Positions 41,442-50,452 of a stretch of 50,453 bases of DNA are shown here, piece after piece (the first letter of the stretch is position 1; each line of letters opens with the position of its first letter). The translations under genes were made by a program, and so were the position numbers. Origin of the DNA: Patescibacteria group bacterium (GTDB taxonomy: Bacteria > Patescibacteriota > Saccharimonadia > Saccharimonadales > JAUPVS01); assembly GCA_030916945.1 (NCBI GenBank), contig JAUPVS010000005.1:1-50453 (forward strand). Direction: 5' to 3'. The notes below the pieces were generated by a model. It ran no database searches and was not told where the DNA came from. It was given only the letters and a program-made list of their open reading frames with translations.

Positions 41442-41936
41442 CTAGTCTTCTTCCTCCTCTTTATTGTTCACATCAGTATAGCTGATTTCGGCTTGGGATT
41501 GAATCTGTTTTGGCTCTTTCGGGAAACCATCGCGCAAAGCGACTAGTAGTTCTTGCTGCAACGCCTTAGACCGGAACGGTAAGCCGGCGAACTTACTAAC
41601 TGGCACCCACAGCGGTTCAAATAAATTCTGCCCCATCTCGTTCAACTTGGCCTCGATGCTGTCGGGCTGCAGCTTCATGTCGCCGTCCTGATATTGGCAA
41701 ACAAAAATGTACTGAATACCGTAAGGAACGCCGGCGTCTTCTATATAAACTAGTTGCGGGTTGGTCACGATCAGGTTAGTTTCTTCTTTAATTTCACGCA
41801 CCGCGGCGGCATCGGCCGTTTCACCGATATCAATCCCCCCACCTGGCAGGCAGTAGTAGATACTACCGAACTTGTTGCGCTTCATTAACAAAATATTTTG
41901 GTTATGCACCACAATGGCGCGGGCGGCTTTTCTCAT
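41442..41936 (-). CDS. Nudix hydrolase (2)
   Basis: 164-aa Nudix protein. ATG 41936 is chosen because a TATACT box lies 8 nt before it; a TTG at 41996 would overlap the upstream membrane gene. The Nudix box GGGIDIGETADAAAVREIKEETN is at about 32-54 with REIKEE complete. The C-terminal 30 residues are acidic and likely disordered (NNKEEEED). Substrate unknown. It is followed directly by FKBP. Confidence 0.9.
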   Translation of the reverse strand: MRKAARAIVVHNQNILLMKRNKFGSIYYCLPGGGIDIGETADAAAVREIKEETNLIVTNPQLVYIEDAGVPYGIQYIFVCQYQDGDMKLQPDSIEAKLNEMGQNLFEPLWVPVSKFAGLPFRSKALQQELLVALRDGFPKEPKQIQSQAEISYTDVNNKEEEED

Positions 41937-41944
41937 ATAAAGAT

Positions 41945-41950
41945 AGTATA
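41945..41950 (-). promoter_or_regulatory. -10 of leaderless Nudix (2)
   Basis: Minus strand TATACT lies 8 nt before the ATG 41936, inside the last codons of the preceding gene region. Confidence 0.6.
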
Positions 41951-41955
41951 CACCG

Positions 41956-42759
41956 CTAGCGTCCGACCGCACCAACGTCAATGCTGGTGGCGTCAACGGG
42001 CTGTAGGTAGTTAATAAAGTTGATTATTTGCGGGTCAGATCCTAGTGGGTAGTCACACTCCACAACAATGCTGGTCGTCCCTTTTACTACCAGAAAGAAA
42101 TCAGTCCGCGGCAAGCTATCCCGGCTATAGGTGACATTTCGCCGGACTTTGTAAACGGTATCCCCGGCCGAGTCTTTGCCCACTTGGTCGCAGTAGTAAC
42201 TGGTTTTGCCGCAGTCGCTGTTGCTAGACAGCGGCCACTTGCTGCGGTTTTTCAGTTGACCGGTTTGAAACTGAGTCGTCTTATAGACGATATTTGTTGC
42301 TGTCTGAGAGTAGTCAACATTAAAGTACGGGCCATTGCCAACCGCTTCGGCCTCAATCGCTAGATAGCCTCGTTCATACTGCGTCGAGTCGGTAATCAGG
42401 TATACCTGGAACTGTAGGTTAGCAGCGCGTTGGCGGTATTGAGCTACGCGACTGGCCTCTAGGGCTTTTTGGTTCTGTGCTTTTTTGAGATACGCCTGGT
42501 CCTGGTAACGCTTGGTTACATTAAGTGTAAACAAATGCGGGTTACGCACAAAAAGTACTGTGCTGCCCAACACCAGCACAATAATGGTAGCTATGACCAG
42601 CCATTTTACGCGATGATATATCCGCGTCTTAACATTTGGCCTTAATGCCCGAATAATCACCCAAATCAGGAGTATCCCGGCAATCAGCAACCAAATAAAA
42701 TACTTCAACAGTTCGGCCAACAAGCTTAGCCCAACCCCCCAAAAAGTAATAAAGTCCAT
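41956..42759 (-). CDS. Membrane protein of unknown function, 267 aa
   Basis: Two N-terminal membrane segments (about 7-35 and 52-71) are followed by a soluble domain of about 195 residues with a helix rich in Gln and Arg (QNQKALEASRVAQYRQRAAN) and a beta-rich C-terminal part with three Cys. Not recognised. It starts 2 bp after the ABC exporter stop, so it is probably cotranscribed and may act with the transporter. No Shine-Dalgarno is visible. Confidence 0.72.
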   Translation of the reverse strand: MDFITFWGVGLSLLAELLKYFIWLLIAGILLIWVIIRALRPNVKTRIYHRVKWLVIATIIVLVLGSTVLFVRNPHLFTLNVTKRYQDQAYLKKAQNQKALEASRVAQYRQRAANLQFQVYLITDSTQYERGYLAIEAEAVGNGPYFNVDYSQTATNIVYKTTQFQTGQLKNRSKWPLSSNSDCGKTSYYCDQVGKDSAGDTVYKVRRNVTYSRDSLPRTDFFLVVKGTTSIVVECDYPLGSDPQIINFINYLQPVDATSIDVGAVGR

Positions 42760-42761
42760 GC

Positions 42762-44528
42762 TTAGTTCAACTCGTAAGCTTTTAATTTTTTCTTGTTAGC
42801 GTCGGTTTTACCTTGCTGCAGCTTGAGCAATTGGTCGTAAATGCCGCCGCTCTTAGCCAGTTCGTCGGGCGAGCCGATTTCGGCCACGGTACCATTCTGC
42901 AAAGTTATGATCTGGTCGACATTCTGAATGGTGCTCAGGCGGTGGGCAATAATTATGGTGGTACGACCCTTCATTAGGTGCTGCAAGGCATCTTGCACCA
43001 TGTGTTCGCTTTTGCTGTCTAGGCTGCTGGTGGCTTCGTCCAAAACCAAGATGGGAGCGTCTTTAAGTAGGGCGCGGGCAATGGCAATTCGTTGCTTCTG
43101 GCCACCACTTAGCTTAAGGCCGCGTTCGCCAATTTCGGTGTCGTAACCTTTTTCGAGCTTGCTAACAAACTCGTCGGCATTAGCTGCCTTGGCAGCCGCC
43201 ACGACATCTTTCATGGTGGCCTTAGAGTTGGCATAGGCGATGTTTTCAAAAATGGTGCCGCTAAATAGCGCCGGGTCCTGAAAGACCACACCAATGTTAC
43301 GGCGCAAACTTTGTTGGCTAACATGATTGATATCCTGGGAGTCAATAAAGATCGAGCCTTCTTGGGGTTCGTACAAACGCAACAACAGATTGGTCAAGGT
43401 AGTCTTGCCTTCACCACTTTCGCCGACTAGGGCAACTTTGGTGTCAGGGGCAATCTTAAGTGAGATGTCTTTGATGACCTTTTTGTCACGGTAAGAAAAT
43501 GTCACATGATCAAACTCAATTTCACCTTTGGTGACCTTCATGGTTTTAGCATCGGGGTTGTCGCTAATCTGGGGCTCGAGGTTCATGACTTCAAAGTAGT
43601 CTTTACTGTCGGCCACGGCCCGCTGAGTGTTCTCGACCAAGAAGCTGATGGTAAAGATCGGTATACGAATCTGCATAGCGTACAAAATTAAGGCCACGGC
43701 CTGACCAGTACTGAAGTGACCATTAACGGCTTGGACAAATATCAACAGATAGACGCCTAGGAAGATGACATTTAAGACCAAGCGGCGCTGCACATCGCGC
43801 TTGTGCCACAGGTGCGATTGTGGCTGAACGGTTTTTACAATCGTGTCGTAATACTTACTAAAAAAGCTGAGTTCGCGCTTTTCTTGAATAAAGCTCTTAA
43901 CCACCTTAATTTGGCTGATCGACTCGGCAAAGCGACCGCTGGCGATGTCGGTATTGAGGTTAATTTTTGCTTGGTACTTTTGCCACTTGCCGCTAGTTTT
44001 AACGGTCATGTATATGTAGATCGGATAAAGCGAGGCCAGCAATATGGCGATTGGCCAGCTGTAGTAAGCAATTATCCCCAGCGCAAAGATAGTGCTGAAG
44101 ATAAACTGTAGGAAGTTATTACTCCACATCAGCATAAAGTTAGTGATCTGGGTAATCGAACGATTCAAACGATTGATAATCTTGCCCGACAGCTCAGTAT
44201 CAAAATAGTCCTGCGGCAAAGATAATAAGTGTTGGTAATAGTTATGACTTAGGGTACGTTGCAAGCGGACGCCCATTTGGTCACCGTAGTAGCCGCCAAT
44301 GTTACTTAAGAAAGTACTGGCCACATCTAGGGCAAAGATACCAATCGCCAACCAGACAACCTTGGCGACTTCGCCTTGGGCGTTAGTTTGAATGGCGTCA
44401 ATAGCCCGGCCACTGAGCATTGGTACCAACAAGCCAACCACGGCCACTAAAATAGAAATGCCGCTAACTGTTAGATAGTACGGCCATAACTGCTTGGTAT
44501 AAGTGATTATCCGCCAGATCGATTTCAT
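42762..44528 (-). CDS. ABC exporter, fused membrane and ATP-binding half-transporter
   Basis: 588-aa type IV-fold ABC half-transporter. The membrane domain (about 15-310) has six predicted segments. The ATPase domain has Walker A GESGEGKT (369-376), signature LSGGQKQR, Walker B ILVLDEATSSLDS and the switch His in IAHRLSTI. The third Gly of the usual GxxGxGK is replaced by Glu (GESGEGKT), still compatible with function. It should work as a homodimer; the substrate (lipid, peptide or drug) is unknown. Followed by the 267-aa membrane gene. Confidence 0.93.
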   Translation of the reverse strand: MKSIWRIITYTKQLWPYYLTVSGISILVAVVGLLVPMLSGRAIDAIQTNAQGEVAKVVWLAIGIFALDVASTFLSNIGGYYGDQMGVRLQRTLSHNYYQHLLSLPQDYFDTELSGKIINRLNRSITQITNFMLMWSNNFLQFIFSTIFALGIIAYYSWPIAILLASLYPIYIYMTVKTSGKWQKYQAKINLNTDIASGRFAESISQIKVVKSFIQEKRELSFFSKYYDTIVKTVQPQSHLWHKRDVQRRLVLNVIFLGVYLLIFVQAVNGHFSTGQAVALILYAMQIRIPIFTISFLVENTQRAVADSKDYFEVMNLEPQISDNPDAKTMKVTKGEIEFDHVTFSYRDKKVIKDISLKIAPDTKVALVGESGEGKTTLTNLLLRLYEPQEGSIFIDSQDINHVSQQSLRRNIGVVFQDPALFSGTIFENIAYANSKATMKDVVAAAKAANADEFVSKLEKGYDTEIGERGLKLSGGQKQRIAIARALLKDAPILVLDEATSSLDSKSEHMVQDALQHLMKGRTTIIIAHRLSTIQNVDQIITLQNGTVAEIGSPDELAKSGGIYDQLLKLQQGKTDANKKKLKAYELN

Positions 44529-44537
44529 CTGGGTGTT

Positions 44538-44543
44538 ATTATA
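44538..44543 (-). promoter_or_regulatory. -10 of ABC exporter gene
   Basis: Consensus TATAAT on the minus strand lies 9 nt before the ATG 44528 and overlaps the stop region of the upstream gene. Confidence 0.55.
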
Positions 44544-45090
44544 GTGACTTCTTTGGTCGCATTACAACCGACAAAACAAAGGCCAGAGCATAGAACACGG
44601 CGCTATATAAGAAAAGAGTGGCATATAGCTCGGCTTTATAACCTTCGTTAAAATGAATATAGAAATACTGGGTGGCCGTTACGGCGTAAGCGGCCGTACA
44701 AAGGGTAGCGGCAGCAAACACTGCGCTACGGCTAAGTAGTGCCAACGAACTAACAATCGGCAAGGCATAAAGCGCCACGCCCCGACTGGCCATGCCGCGC
44801 TCGGTAAACACCACAAAACTGGCTAGGACAACTTGCGCCAAAATTATGCCAACGATCAGGACTTTGTAATAGGCTGGGTTTTTACTGTTGTAGCGACTAA
44901 GGTACCAAGTAGCGGCGGTTACTAATAACAGGGCACCGCACATCATCCAACGCTGCGAGGTCAGTTCTCTGGTAACCAAGTTCCAGGCATCGCTGGCAAT
45001 AATAAAAACGGCCAAGACGGCGGCTAGGCCAAGGTTTACTCGGGTAAGGCGTTCAGCATTTTGCTGTAAGTTTTTGATTTGGTTTTGCAT
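44539..45090 (-). CDS. Polytopic membrane protein, 183 aa
   Basis: Unknown integral membrane protein with about five to six hydrophobic segments (starting near residues 18, 48, 77, 105, 125 and 155) after a Gln/Asn-rich cytoplasmic N-terminus. No family motif recognised. It lies between the DUF2207 gene and the ABC exporter on the same strand and has its own TACAAT box. Confidence 0.75.
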   Translation of the reverse strand: MQNQIKNLQQNAERLTRVNLGLAAVLAVFIIASDAWNLVTRELTSQRWMMCGALLLVTAATWYLSRYNSKNPAYYKVLIVGIILAQVVLASFVVFTERGMASRGVALYALPIVSSLALLSRSAVFAAATLCTAAYAVTATQYFYIHFNEGYKAELYATLFLYSAVFYALAFVLSVVMRPKKSL

Positions 45091-45104
45091 AACTGGTTAA
45101 GGCT

Positions 45105-45110
45105 ATTGTA
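45105..45110 (-). promoter_or_regulatory. Extended -10 upstream of the 183-aa membrane gene
   Basis: Minus strand TGC-TACAAT lies 14 nt before the ATG 45090, giving a very short leader without a clear Shine-Dalgarno. Confidence 0.5.
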
Positions 45111-45129
45111 GCATGCGTCGCGCTCTGGC

Positions 45130-46935
45130 TTACCAGCCGCCGCCACCACCACCGCCACCGCCACCACCAGAGAAACCGCCGCCGCCAAAGCCACTCGAGC
45201 CGGAGCTGGATGGTGCCATGAATGCCGCTGTGCTGGCGCTATTAAATGAACCGAGTGAACCAATCAGGTAGCCGGTAGTAAATGGACGCGAACTGCCCTG
45301 GTACCAGCTAGGTGCTTCGGTATAGAGGTCTTCGAACTGCTTGGCCCAACCTTTTTCGATGCCAAAGATCATGGCATACGGTAGTAGCTTTTCAAAAAGT
45401 TTGAGCTGGTTGACCGGCTTAGACGGATCGCCCCACTGGCGGACGCCCTCGGGACTTTGCAGGTAACGCAAGCGATCGGCTTCGGCCAGTTCCATGTACA
45501 TTTTTAGGCCTTGTAGATATTCGAAGACCTCGACACCTTTAGGCGTGCGGGCCGACATTGCCTTAGCAAAAACAATAAACAAGAAGCCGCCGACTATCAG
45601 GCCAATCCCTAAAGCCAAAAATAATAGCGATACCTGTGTTAACAGCAAACTAATAAACAAGCCTACCCCAAACAACCCGCTGCCAGCGCCATAGTAGCGA
45701 CCAGTAACTTTAACTGGATTATTAGTAAAGTAACCAGCGCTGGTTAGATCAGCCGAAATCGATCTGGCTAAATTGGCGTATTTGGTAGCCAACTTGGTTT
45801 TAAGATCTGCCAGGGCAACTTTTTCGCCAACTGTGCCGGCTGTAAAGAACAGTTTGGCAGCGGCCTGTTCGCTGGCGCCCAAACTACTTAATGGCTTACG
45901 CAGCTCTAGCTCGTAGTCAGTTTTGTCACGACCAAGTTTTTTAACAGTAGTTTCACGAATAATTAGGACCTTCTGCACGGCTAGCTCAATCATCATCGCC
46001 GATACCGCTTTTTTACTCAGACTTTCGCCTAAAACTACATCGCTAGTTAGGCTATTCAGACCTTTGGGTGGCACATATTGCGGCACTATCGTTCCCCGGC
46101 CCTTGGCATCGCGTCCAACACGGTTCCAACGAATGTAAATATAAAAGGCACTCCAGATAATTGGCCCAGCCAACAGCATAATTAAAGCCACGTTGCGTAA
46201 AATTGCTAGGCGGTGGGCGGCTAGGTCGGGTTTAAAAGTATCCTGGTTAAAGCCCAAAACAAACGACATGTTCTGGCCGCTGTCCAGGTTGTCGGCAGTC
46301 ACTGTCACCAGCGTGCCACCGGCTTCGGGGCTGCGGTTGATGGTACAGTCTTGGGCGGTACTTCCACGCAAACCGGTGTAGCACAGTTGGTCATCTTTTA
46401 AGTCAGCGTTAAGGCTGGCTGGAATATGGATTCGCGCCGTTACTGCACCAAAAGGTTGCGACCAATCGTTGCCATTAACATTCCAATACAGTTCGTCGTG
46501 ATCGTCATAAAAGGTAATCGGGTTCTTAAGTTGGTAGCTTATGTTATAGACCTGGGTGCCGCGGACGTAGCGGCTGGCACTGCCGATTTTTAGAACCAAG
46601 TTGTCGTTACTGGTACTGGTGCTGTAAGGCCAGGCATTACCCCACTGGCTGGTAACACCTGTTATTTTAAGGTCCAGTGGTTGGTCTTTGTAAGTTTTAG
46701 GGATGGCGCGCAAAATGCCGTGGTTCTGGTCGAAGTCCGGGAAAACGGCCACGATTTTTTCTTGCACCTTCATGGTGGGCACACCGTCGGAGCGGCGGTC
46801 TAGGTAGTAATCGGCCGTGAATGATTCGATCTCAAAGTCTTGAGTGCTAGCCTGCGCCCGTGGCATACCCAACGGCAACAGCAAGCTAGCCAATACTGCC
46901 AGTATGGTAAATAGGCCGAGCTGGCGTTTACTCAT
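45130..46935 (-). CDS. DUF2207 membrane protein with Gly-rich tail
   Basis: 601-aa predicted membrane protein. ATG 46935 overlaps the permease stop by 8 nt; an upstream in-frame start at 46989 would lie deeper in the permease gene. A signal peptide (about 1-29, PRAQA) is followed by the DUF2207 extracellular domain (about 33-235), a membrane segment near 250-275, a cytoplasmic domain, two more membrane segments (about 425-475) and a C-terminus ending in FGGGGFSGGGGG and Trp. The Gly-rich end is typical of the family. Function unknown; coupling to an ABC pair is notable. Confidence 0.85.
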   Translation of the reverse strand: MSKRQLGLFTILAVLASLLLPLGMPRAQASTQDFEIESFTADYYLDRRSDGVPTMKVQEKIVAVFPDFDQNHGILRAIPKTYKDQPLDLKITGVTSQWGNAWPYSTSTSNDNLVLKIGSASRYVRGTQVYNISYQLKNPITFYDDHDELYWNVNGNDWSQPFGAVTARIHIPASLNADLKDDQLCYTGLRGSTAQDCTINRSPEAGGTLVTVTADNLDSGQNMSFVLGFNQDTFKPDLAAHRLAILRNVALIMLLAGPIIWSAFYIYIRWNRVGRDAKGRGTIVPQYVPPKGLNSLTSDVVLGESLSKKAVSAMMIELAVQKVLIIRETTVKKLGRDKTDYELELRKPLSSLGASEQAAAKLFFTAGTVGEKVALADLKTKLATKYANLARSISADLTSAGYFTNNPVKVTGRYYGAGSGLFGVGLFISLLLTQVSLLFLALGIGLIVGGFLFIVFAKAMSARTPKGVEVFEYLQGLKMYMELAEADRLRYLQSPEGVRQWGDPSKPVNQLKLFEKLLPYAMIFGIEKGWAKQFEDLYTEAPSWYQGSSRPFTTGYLIGSLGSFNSASTAAFMAPSSSGSSGFGGGGFSGGGGGGGGGGGW

Positions 46936-48217
46936 AGCGCAAGGCTTCGATAGGATCTTTGCGGCTGGCGCGGCGGGCTGGCAAGGCACCAGCCAAAAAG
47001 GCGATAACGATAATTAGGATGATAATTGGAATCATCGCCCGGGTTGGGAACGAGAATAACTCCAAACCTTCGAAGTCTTTGAAAAGTGTATTGGCGGCCA
47101 CCTTGCTACCAATCCGACCAATAATATTGGCGGCACCAAGCGCAATTAAGGCGCCCCAGAAACCAATCAGAATGGCTTCTAGACTAAACAGTGCAAAGAT
47201 TTTGCGGCGCCCCATTCCGAGGGCTTTCATTAGGCCAATCTCGCGGGTTCGTTCTTGAACCGACATAAACAAGGTGTTGACAATGCCAAAGCTGGCGGCC
47301 GCCAGCGCGATACCGGCAAAGACAGCCAAGAATACAGTAATAACATTAATAACATTGTTAATAATGCCTAGTTGGTCCTCTAAGGTAGAGGCGCTGTAGC
47401 CTTGTTCGGCTAGGCGATCCTTAAGGGCTTTGAGGTCGGTTTCACTCATATTAACGTCGAACTTGCCGACCACGTAGGCGTATTGATTACGCTGAAAGTC
47501 GGGCACACCAGCCGTAGCCCTGTTAAAGGCGGCCAGCATAGTGGCATCGTTAACGTTGGCGGCGTTACCTTGGATAAGGGTTTTTTCTTGGACGCCAACC
47601 ACGGTGACTGGGATTTCAAAAATTTGGCCTTGGCTGTCTTTGAAGGCCATGGCAACCTTTTTATTAACAGCGTCTTGGTCGTTAGAAAAACCTAACTTGC
47701 CAACAAAGGCTGGCGGAATAGTGATCTGACTGGTGTCACTGCTATTGTCTACCAGCTTACCGGCGCTTAACGGCTGGTTAAGGCCGTCAACGGCTTGGGT
47801 GGCCGTAATCAAGAACTTACCTTGGCCCTGGCGGGTGATATATTCGGCGGCTACCGGGTAAAATAGCTGAACGCTTTTAATGCCTTCGGTCTTTTCTATC
47901 TTGGCAACGTCCTCGGCGCTTAGCATCGGTGGATTGGTAAAATCGGCCGAGGCCTGTTTTTTGCTGGGGTCGTAATCTTTAGGATTGTCGTTACTGACCG
48001 GACCACCACCTTCGGTTTTGACGCTAATTATCAAAGCGTCTTTGGCACCAACGGCCGAGACTTGTTCATCAACATAGGTTTTTAAGCCCTGCCCCACGCC
48101 TGTGGTAAGCATCAAAGTTAGAGCGCCCATAAAAACGGCGCCGATGGTTAGAAAGGTGCGCAGTTTGCTTTTGCGCAGGTTGCTATTGGCGGTGCGGATA
48201 ATGTCGCGGTATTTCAT
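46928..48217 (-). CDS. ABC transporter permease, MacB/LolC (FtsX-like) type
   Basis: 429-aa permease: an N-terminal membrane segment (about 19-40), a large MacB periplasmic core domain (about 45-270), and three C-terminal membrane segments with the FtsX-like pattern RTREIGLMKALGMGRRKIFALF and ARRASRKDPIEALRYE. In a cell with no outer membrane this type usually exports peptides or lipoproteins, or transmits mechanical signals. It overlaps the ATPase gene by one base and DUF2207 by 8 nt. Substrate unknown. Confidence 0.92.
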   Translation of the reverse strand: MKYRDIIRTANSNLRKSKLRTFLTIGAVFMGALTLMLTTGVGQGLKTYVDEQVSAVGAKDALIISVKTEGGGPVSNDNPKDYDPSKKQASADFTNPPMLSAEDVAKIEKTEGIKSVQLFYPVAAEYITRQGQGKFLITATQAVDGLNQPLSAGKLVDNSSDTSQITIPPAFVGKLGFSNDQDAVNKKVAMAFKDSQGQIFEIPVTVVGVQEKTLIQGNAANVNDATMLAAFNRATAGVPDFQRNQYAYVVGKFDVNMSETDLKALKDRLAEQGYSASTLEDQLGIINNVINVITVFLAVFAGIALAAASFGIVNTLFMSVQERTREIGLMKALGMGRRKIFALFSLEAILIGFWGALIALGAANIIGRIGSKVAANTLFKDFEGLELFSFPTRAMIPIIILIIVIAFLAGALPARRASRKDPIEALRYE

Positions 48218-48930
48218 TATTTGCTACCTCGCTTGCCAGCGGCTTTATTTACGGTAACGCTAACAATTTTGCCGTCTTTAATATGAACCTCGCGTTGGCA
48301 GCGCTTAGCTAGGTCGGGGTCGTGGGTTACAAAAATCAGCGTAATACCCTTCTTCTTATTTAAAGAAAACAGCAGGGACTCAATTTTGCTACCAGTTTGA
48401 CTGTCAAGGTTACCGGTTGGTTCGTCGGCAAAAATAACTTTGGGGTTATTTATTAGAGCCCGGGCAATACAAACCCGCTGCTTCTGGCCACCACTTAAAT
48501 TAGACGCCTTACTATTGGCTTTATCATCGAGCTCGACAGCCTTTAAAACTTCTAGGCCGCGGCGCTTGCGTTCGCGTGGCGTAATACCGGCAATCTTTAA
48601 CGGCAAGACGACGTTACTGAGTACCGTTTCGTCGCCGTTTAAAAAGAACTGCTGAAACACAAAACCAAACTCGTCGTTGCGCAGCCGATCGACCTTCTTG
48701 CGATTCATCTGCGAGGCGTTGGCACCATTAACACTGATGCTGCCACTGGTGGGCGTGTCGAGCAAAGCCAACAGGTGCATTAAGGTGGACTTGCCGGAGC
48801 CGCTCTTGCCAATGACGGCAACAACTTCGCCTTCGCCAATAGTTAGATCAACACCCTTGAGGGCCGAAAAAGCGCTCTCGCCCTTACCATAGGTTTTAAC
48901 AATGTTTTTAGCTGTAATAACGTCGGCCAT
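48217..48930 (-). CDS. ABC transporter ATP-binding protein, MacB/LolD type
   Basis: 237-aa ATPase with Walker [10 protein letters not shown] (41-49), [24 protein letters not shown] and the switch HD of VTHDPDLA; close to the LolD/MacB/FtsE group. It energises the FtsX-like permease that overlaps it as TAATG. A strong AGGAGG (48934-48939) precedes the ATG, with TAGAAT (48942-48947) just upstream. First gene of a three-gene operon with the permease and DUF2207. Confidence 0.94.
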   Translation of the reverse strand: MADVITAKNIVKTYGKGESAFSALKGVDLTIGEGEVVAVIGKSGSGKSTLMHLLALLDTPTSGSISVNGANASQMNRKKVDRLRNDEFGFVFQQFFLNGDETVLSNVVLPLKIAGITPRERKRRGLEVLKAVELDDKANSKASNLSGGQKQRVCIARALINNPKVIFADEPTGNLDSQTGSKIESLLFSLNKKKGITLIFVTHDPDLAKRCQREVHIKDGKIVSVTVNKAAGKRGSK

Positions 48931-48933
48931 AAT

Positions 48934-48947
48934 CCTCCTCGATTCTA
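48934..48947 (-). promoter_or_regulatory. -10 and strong ribosome site of MacB-type operon
   Basis: Minus strand TAGAAT (48942-48947) followed almost at once by AGGAGG (48934-48939) and the ATG at 48930. If this -10 is used, the leader is only a few bases and part of the ribosome site may be lost; an upstream start site is also possible. Confidence 0.4.
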
Positions 48948-48976
48948 TTTAAGCTTATCATTCTCGTGGGCGGCTG

Positions 48977-48982
48977 TATACT
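48977..48982 (+). promoter_or_regulatory. -10 of leaderless Nudix (3)
   Basis: TATACT lies 6 nt before the ATG 48989; no Shine-Dalgarno in the gap. Confidence 0.68.
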
Positions 48983-48988
48983 GTCAAT

Positions 48989-49513
48989 ATGCCTCATTTA
49001 CATACCAAACCGGGACAATACGACCATACTGTCAGCGCTTACATAATTAGAACCGATTTTGCTGAGCCTAAGCTGATGTTGCACAAGCACAAAAAACTGG
49101 GTCGCTGGATGCAGTTTGGCGGCCACATCGAACTCAACGAAAACCCCTGGCAAGCAATTTGCCACGAGCTCCAAGAAGAAACCGGCTATCAAATGAGCCA
49201 GCTCAAAGTTTTGCAGCCGCCAGAACGCCTCAAGCTATCGACCGATGGCAACCTGCACCCGGTACCGGCCAGCTACTTCTCACACCCGTTCGTTGGCGAA
49301 GATCATTTTCATAGCGATGCTGGCTTTATATTGGTTGCCAGTGAGTCCCCAGCTGGTGCTGTCAGCGACGGCGAAGTAACCGAATTCGAGTTTTTTAGTG
49401 CGGCCGAGCTAGCCAAGCTAGACACCTTTGCGGACGTCCGCGACATTGGCCTGTTTGGCCTTAATACCTGCCTCCCCAACTGGGAACAGGTGCCAGCCAC
49501 CGACTATAACTGA
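48989..49513 (+). CDS. Nudix hydrolase (3)
   Basis: 174-aa Nudix protein with the box at about 44-67: GGHIELNENPWQAICHELQEETGY. The catalytic Glu pair of LQEET is present, while the Arg of REUXEE is His59. The N-terminal half has LHKHKKLGRWMQFGGH, typical of the ADP-ribose/nucleotide pyrophosphatase group. Substrate unknown. Single gene, convergent with the M23-like gene 4 bp away. Confidence 0.88.
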   Translation: MPHLHTKPGQYDHTVSAYIIRTDFAEPKLMLHKHKKLGRWMQFGGHIELNENPWQAICHELQEETGYQMSQLKVLQPPERLKLSTDGNLHPVPASYFSHPFVGEDHFHSDAGFILVASESPAGAVSDGEVTEFEFFSAAELAKLDTFADVRDIGLFGLNTCLPNWEQVPATDYN

Positions 49514-49516
49514 GCG

Positions 49517-50284
49517 CTAGCGACCTTCGGCCTCGGCTGGTGTCATAGTGGTTTTTAGGCAACCAACCGGGTTTTGCTGCGATACGTCATATAACTGATA
49601 GCCGGTGGTAGTGTTCCACTGGTTTTGCATGGTTTTTAGTTCGGTTAATAGCTGGTCCTTAACATTTGCCGCCAACAAATTGGATGGGCAGTAATGGGTA
49701 GTCTGGCCATCGGCATCTTTGTTGATCTGGACTTCGAACCGTAGCAGGCCATTATTTTGAACATTGGGTTCGCCCAGCGGATCACCGGCCTTAACTGTGT
49801 CGCCTTGCTTAACGGTCAGTTTTACCAGGTGGTCGTAGCCAATCGTCCAGGCGGAGCCGTCTTTGGGCTGAACCATTACTTCGTAGTCATTGCTGTCGTT
49901 CTGCAACTTAACAAAGGTTACGGTGCCATCGATGGCGGCAACGGCTTTGGTGCCTGTTTTGAGTGAGGCGTACTCGAAGTTAGGGTTCTTGCGAGTGTCG
50001 TCCAGTTTTTCGCCAAATATATAGAAGCCTTTCAAGCCACGACTTTGGTATTCGCGCGTAGCTTGAGTGGTAACGTCAACGTTGCTAAGCGTGTCAATGC
50101 CGAGGTTTTGCAGAACCAGGTCGGATTCCGTGGTCGTCTTGGACGGTTGCTGGCTATTGGTGTTGTTGTCTTTTTTCTGTCCCAAAACTCGATAACCAGC
50201 AAACCCAACTACGGCAATTGCCACAATTACCAGCGATACGGCTATTAGGTGCGACCCAGTTTGGTCGAGCTTTTTCAGCTTCAT
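49517..50284 (-). CDS. Membrane-anchored M23-like (LytM-type) protein, probably inactive
   Basis: 255-aa protein with a basic N-terminus, a membrane segment (about 12-35), a Ser/Thr/Asn-rich linker and an M23-like beta domain (about 105-195). The domain keeps YDHL, TVKQGDTVKAGDPLG and the RFEVQI strand. However the HLHFE motif of active peptidases reads LLRFE, so at least one catalytic/zinc His is missing and it is probably not a hydrolase. Such degenerate LytM proteins often regulate cell-wall enzymes; that is inferred. A C-terminal region with two Cys follows. Confidence 0.78.
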   Translation of the reverse strand: MKLKKLDQTGSHLIAVSLVIVAIAVVGFAGYRVLGQKKDNNTNSQQPSKTTTESDLVLQNLGIDTLSNVDVTTQATREYQSRGLKGFYIFGEKLDDTRKNPNFEYASLKTGTKAVAAIDGTVTFVKLQNDSNDYEVMVQPKDGSAWTIGYDHLVKLTVKQGDTVKAGDPLGEPNVQNNGLLRFEVQINKDADGQTTHYCPSNLLAANVKDQLLTELKTMQNQWNTTTGYQLYDVSQQNPVGCLKTTMTPAEAEGR

Positions 50285-50290
50285 AACTAC

Positions 50291-50296
50291 ATTCTA
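50291..50296 (-). promoter_or_regulatory. -10 of leaderless M23-like gene
   Basis: Minus strand TAGAAT lies 6 nt before the ATG 50284; no Shine-Dalgarno in the gap. Confidence 0.5.
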
Positions 50297-50413
50297 GCGG
50301 CCAGGTGGCCGGGTGGCAAGCCGCTTATGATTAATAAACTGTGGGGGTGCGTGTGCGTTCCTGAACAAAATACGAATGGGTTTCCGCAAGTGCGTTTGGG
50401 GTGCTCCACATAT

Positions 50414-50441
50414 TTGACATGATTATTAAGTAACATAATTA
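50414..50441 (+). promoter_or_regulatory. Possible promoter at the right edge
   Basis: TTGACA (50414-50419) and TAATTA (50436-50441) are 16 nt apart, pointing out of the window to a gene that is not visible. The 169 bases from 50285 contain no convincing ORF. Confidence 0.4.
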
Positions 50442-50452
50442 ACTTAGTTAAT
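50438..50452. repeat. Small inverted repeat overlapping the edge promoter
   Basis: Perfect arms ATTAAC-TTA-GTTAAT overlap and follow the possible -10 region, the usual place for a repressor operator. Cut off from context by the window end. Confidence 0.35.

Noticed and set aside
45036-45263. 75-codon minus-strand ORF overlapping the end of DUF2207
   Set aside because: It is a shifted frame of the Gly-rich repeat and the following gene start; Val/Ala runs come from the GGN codons.
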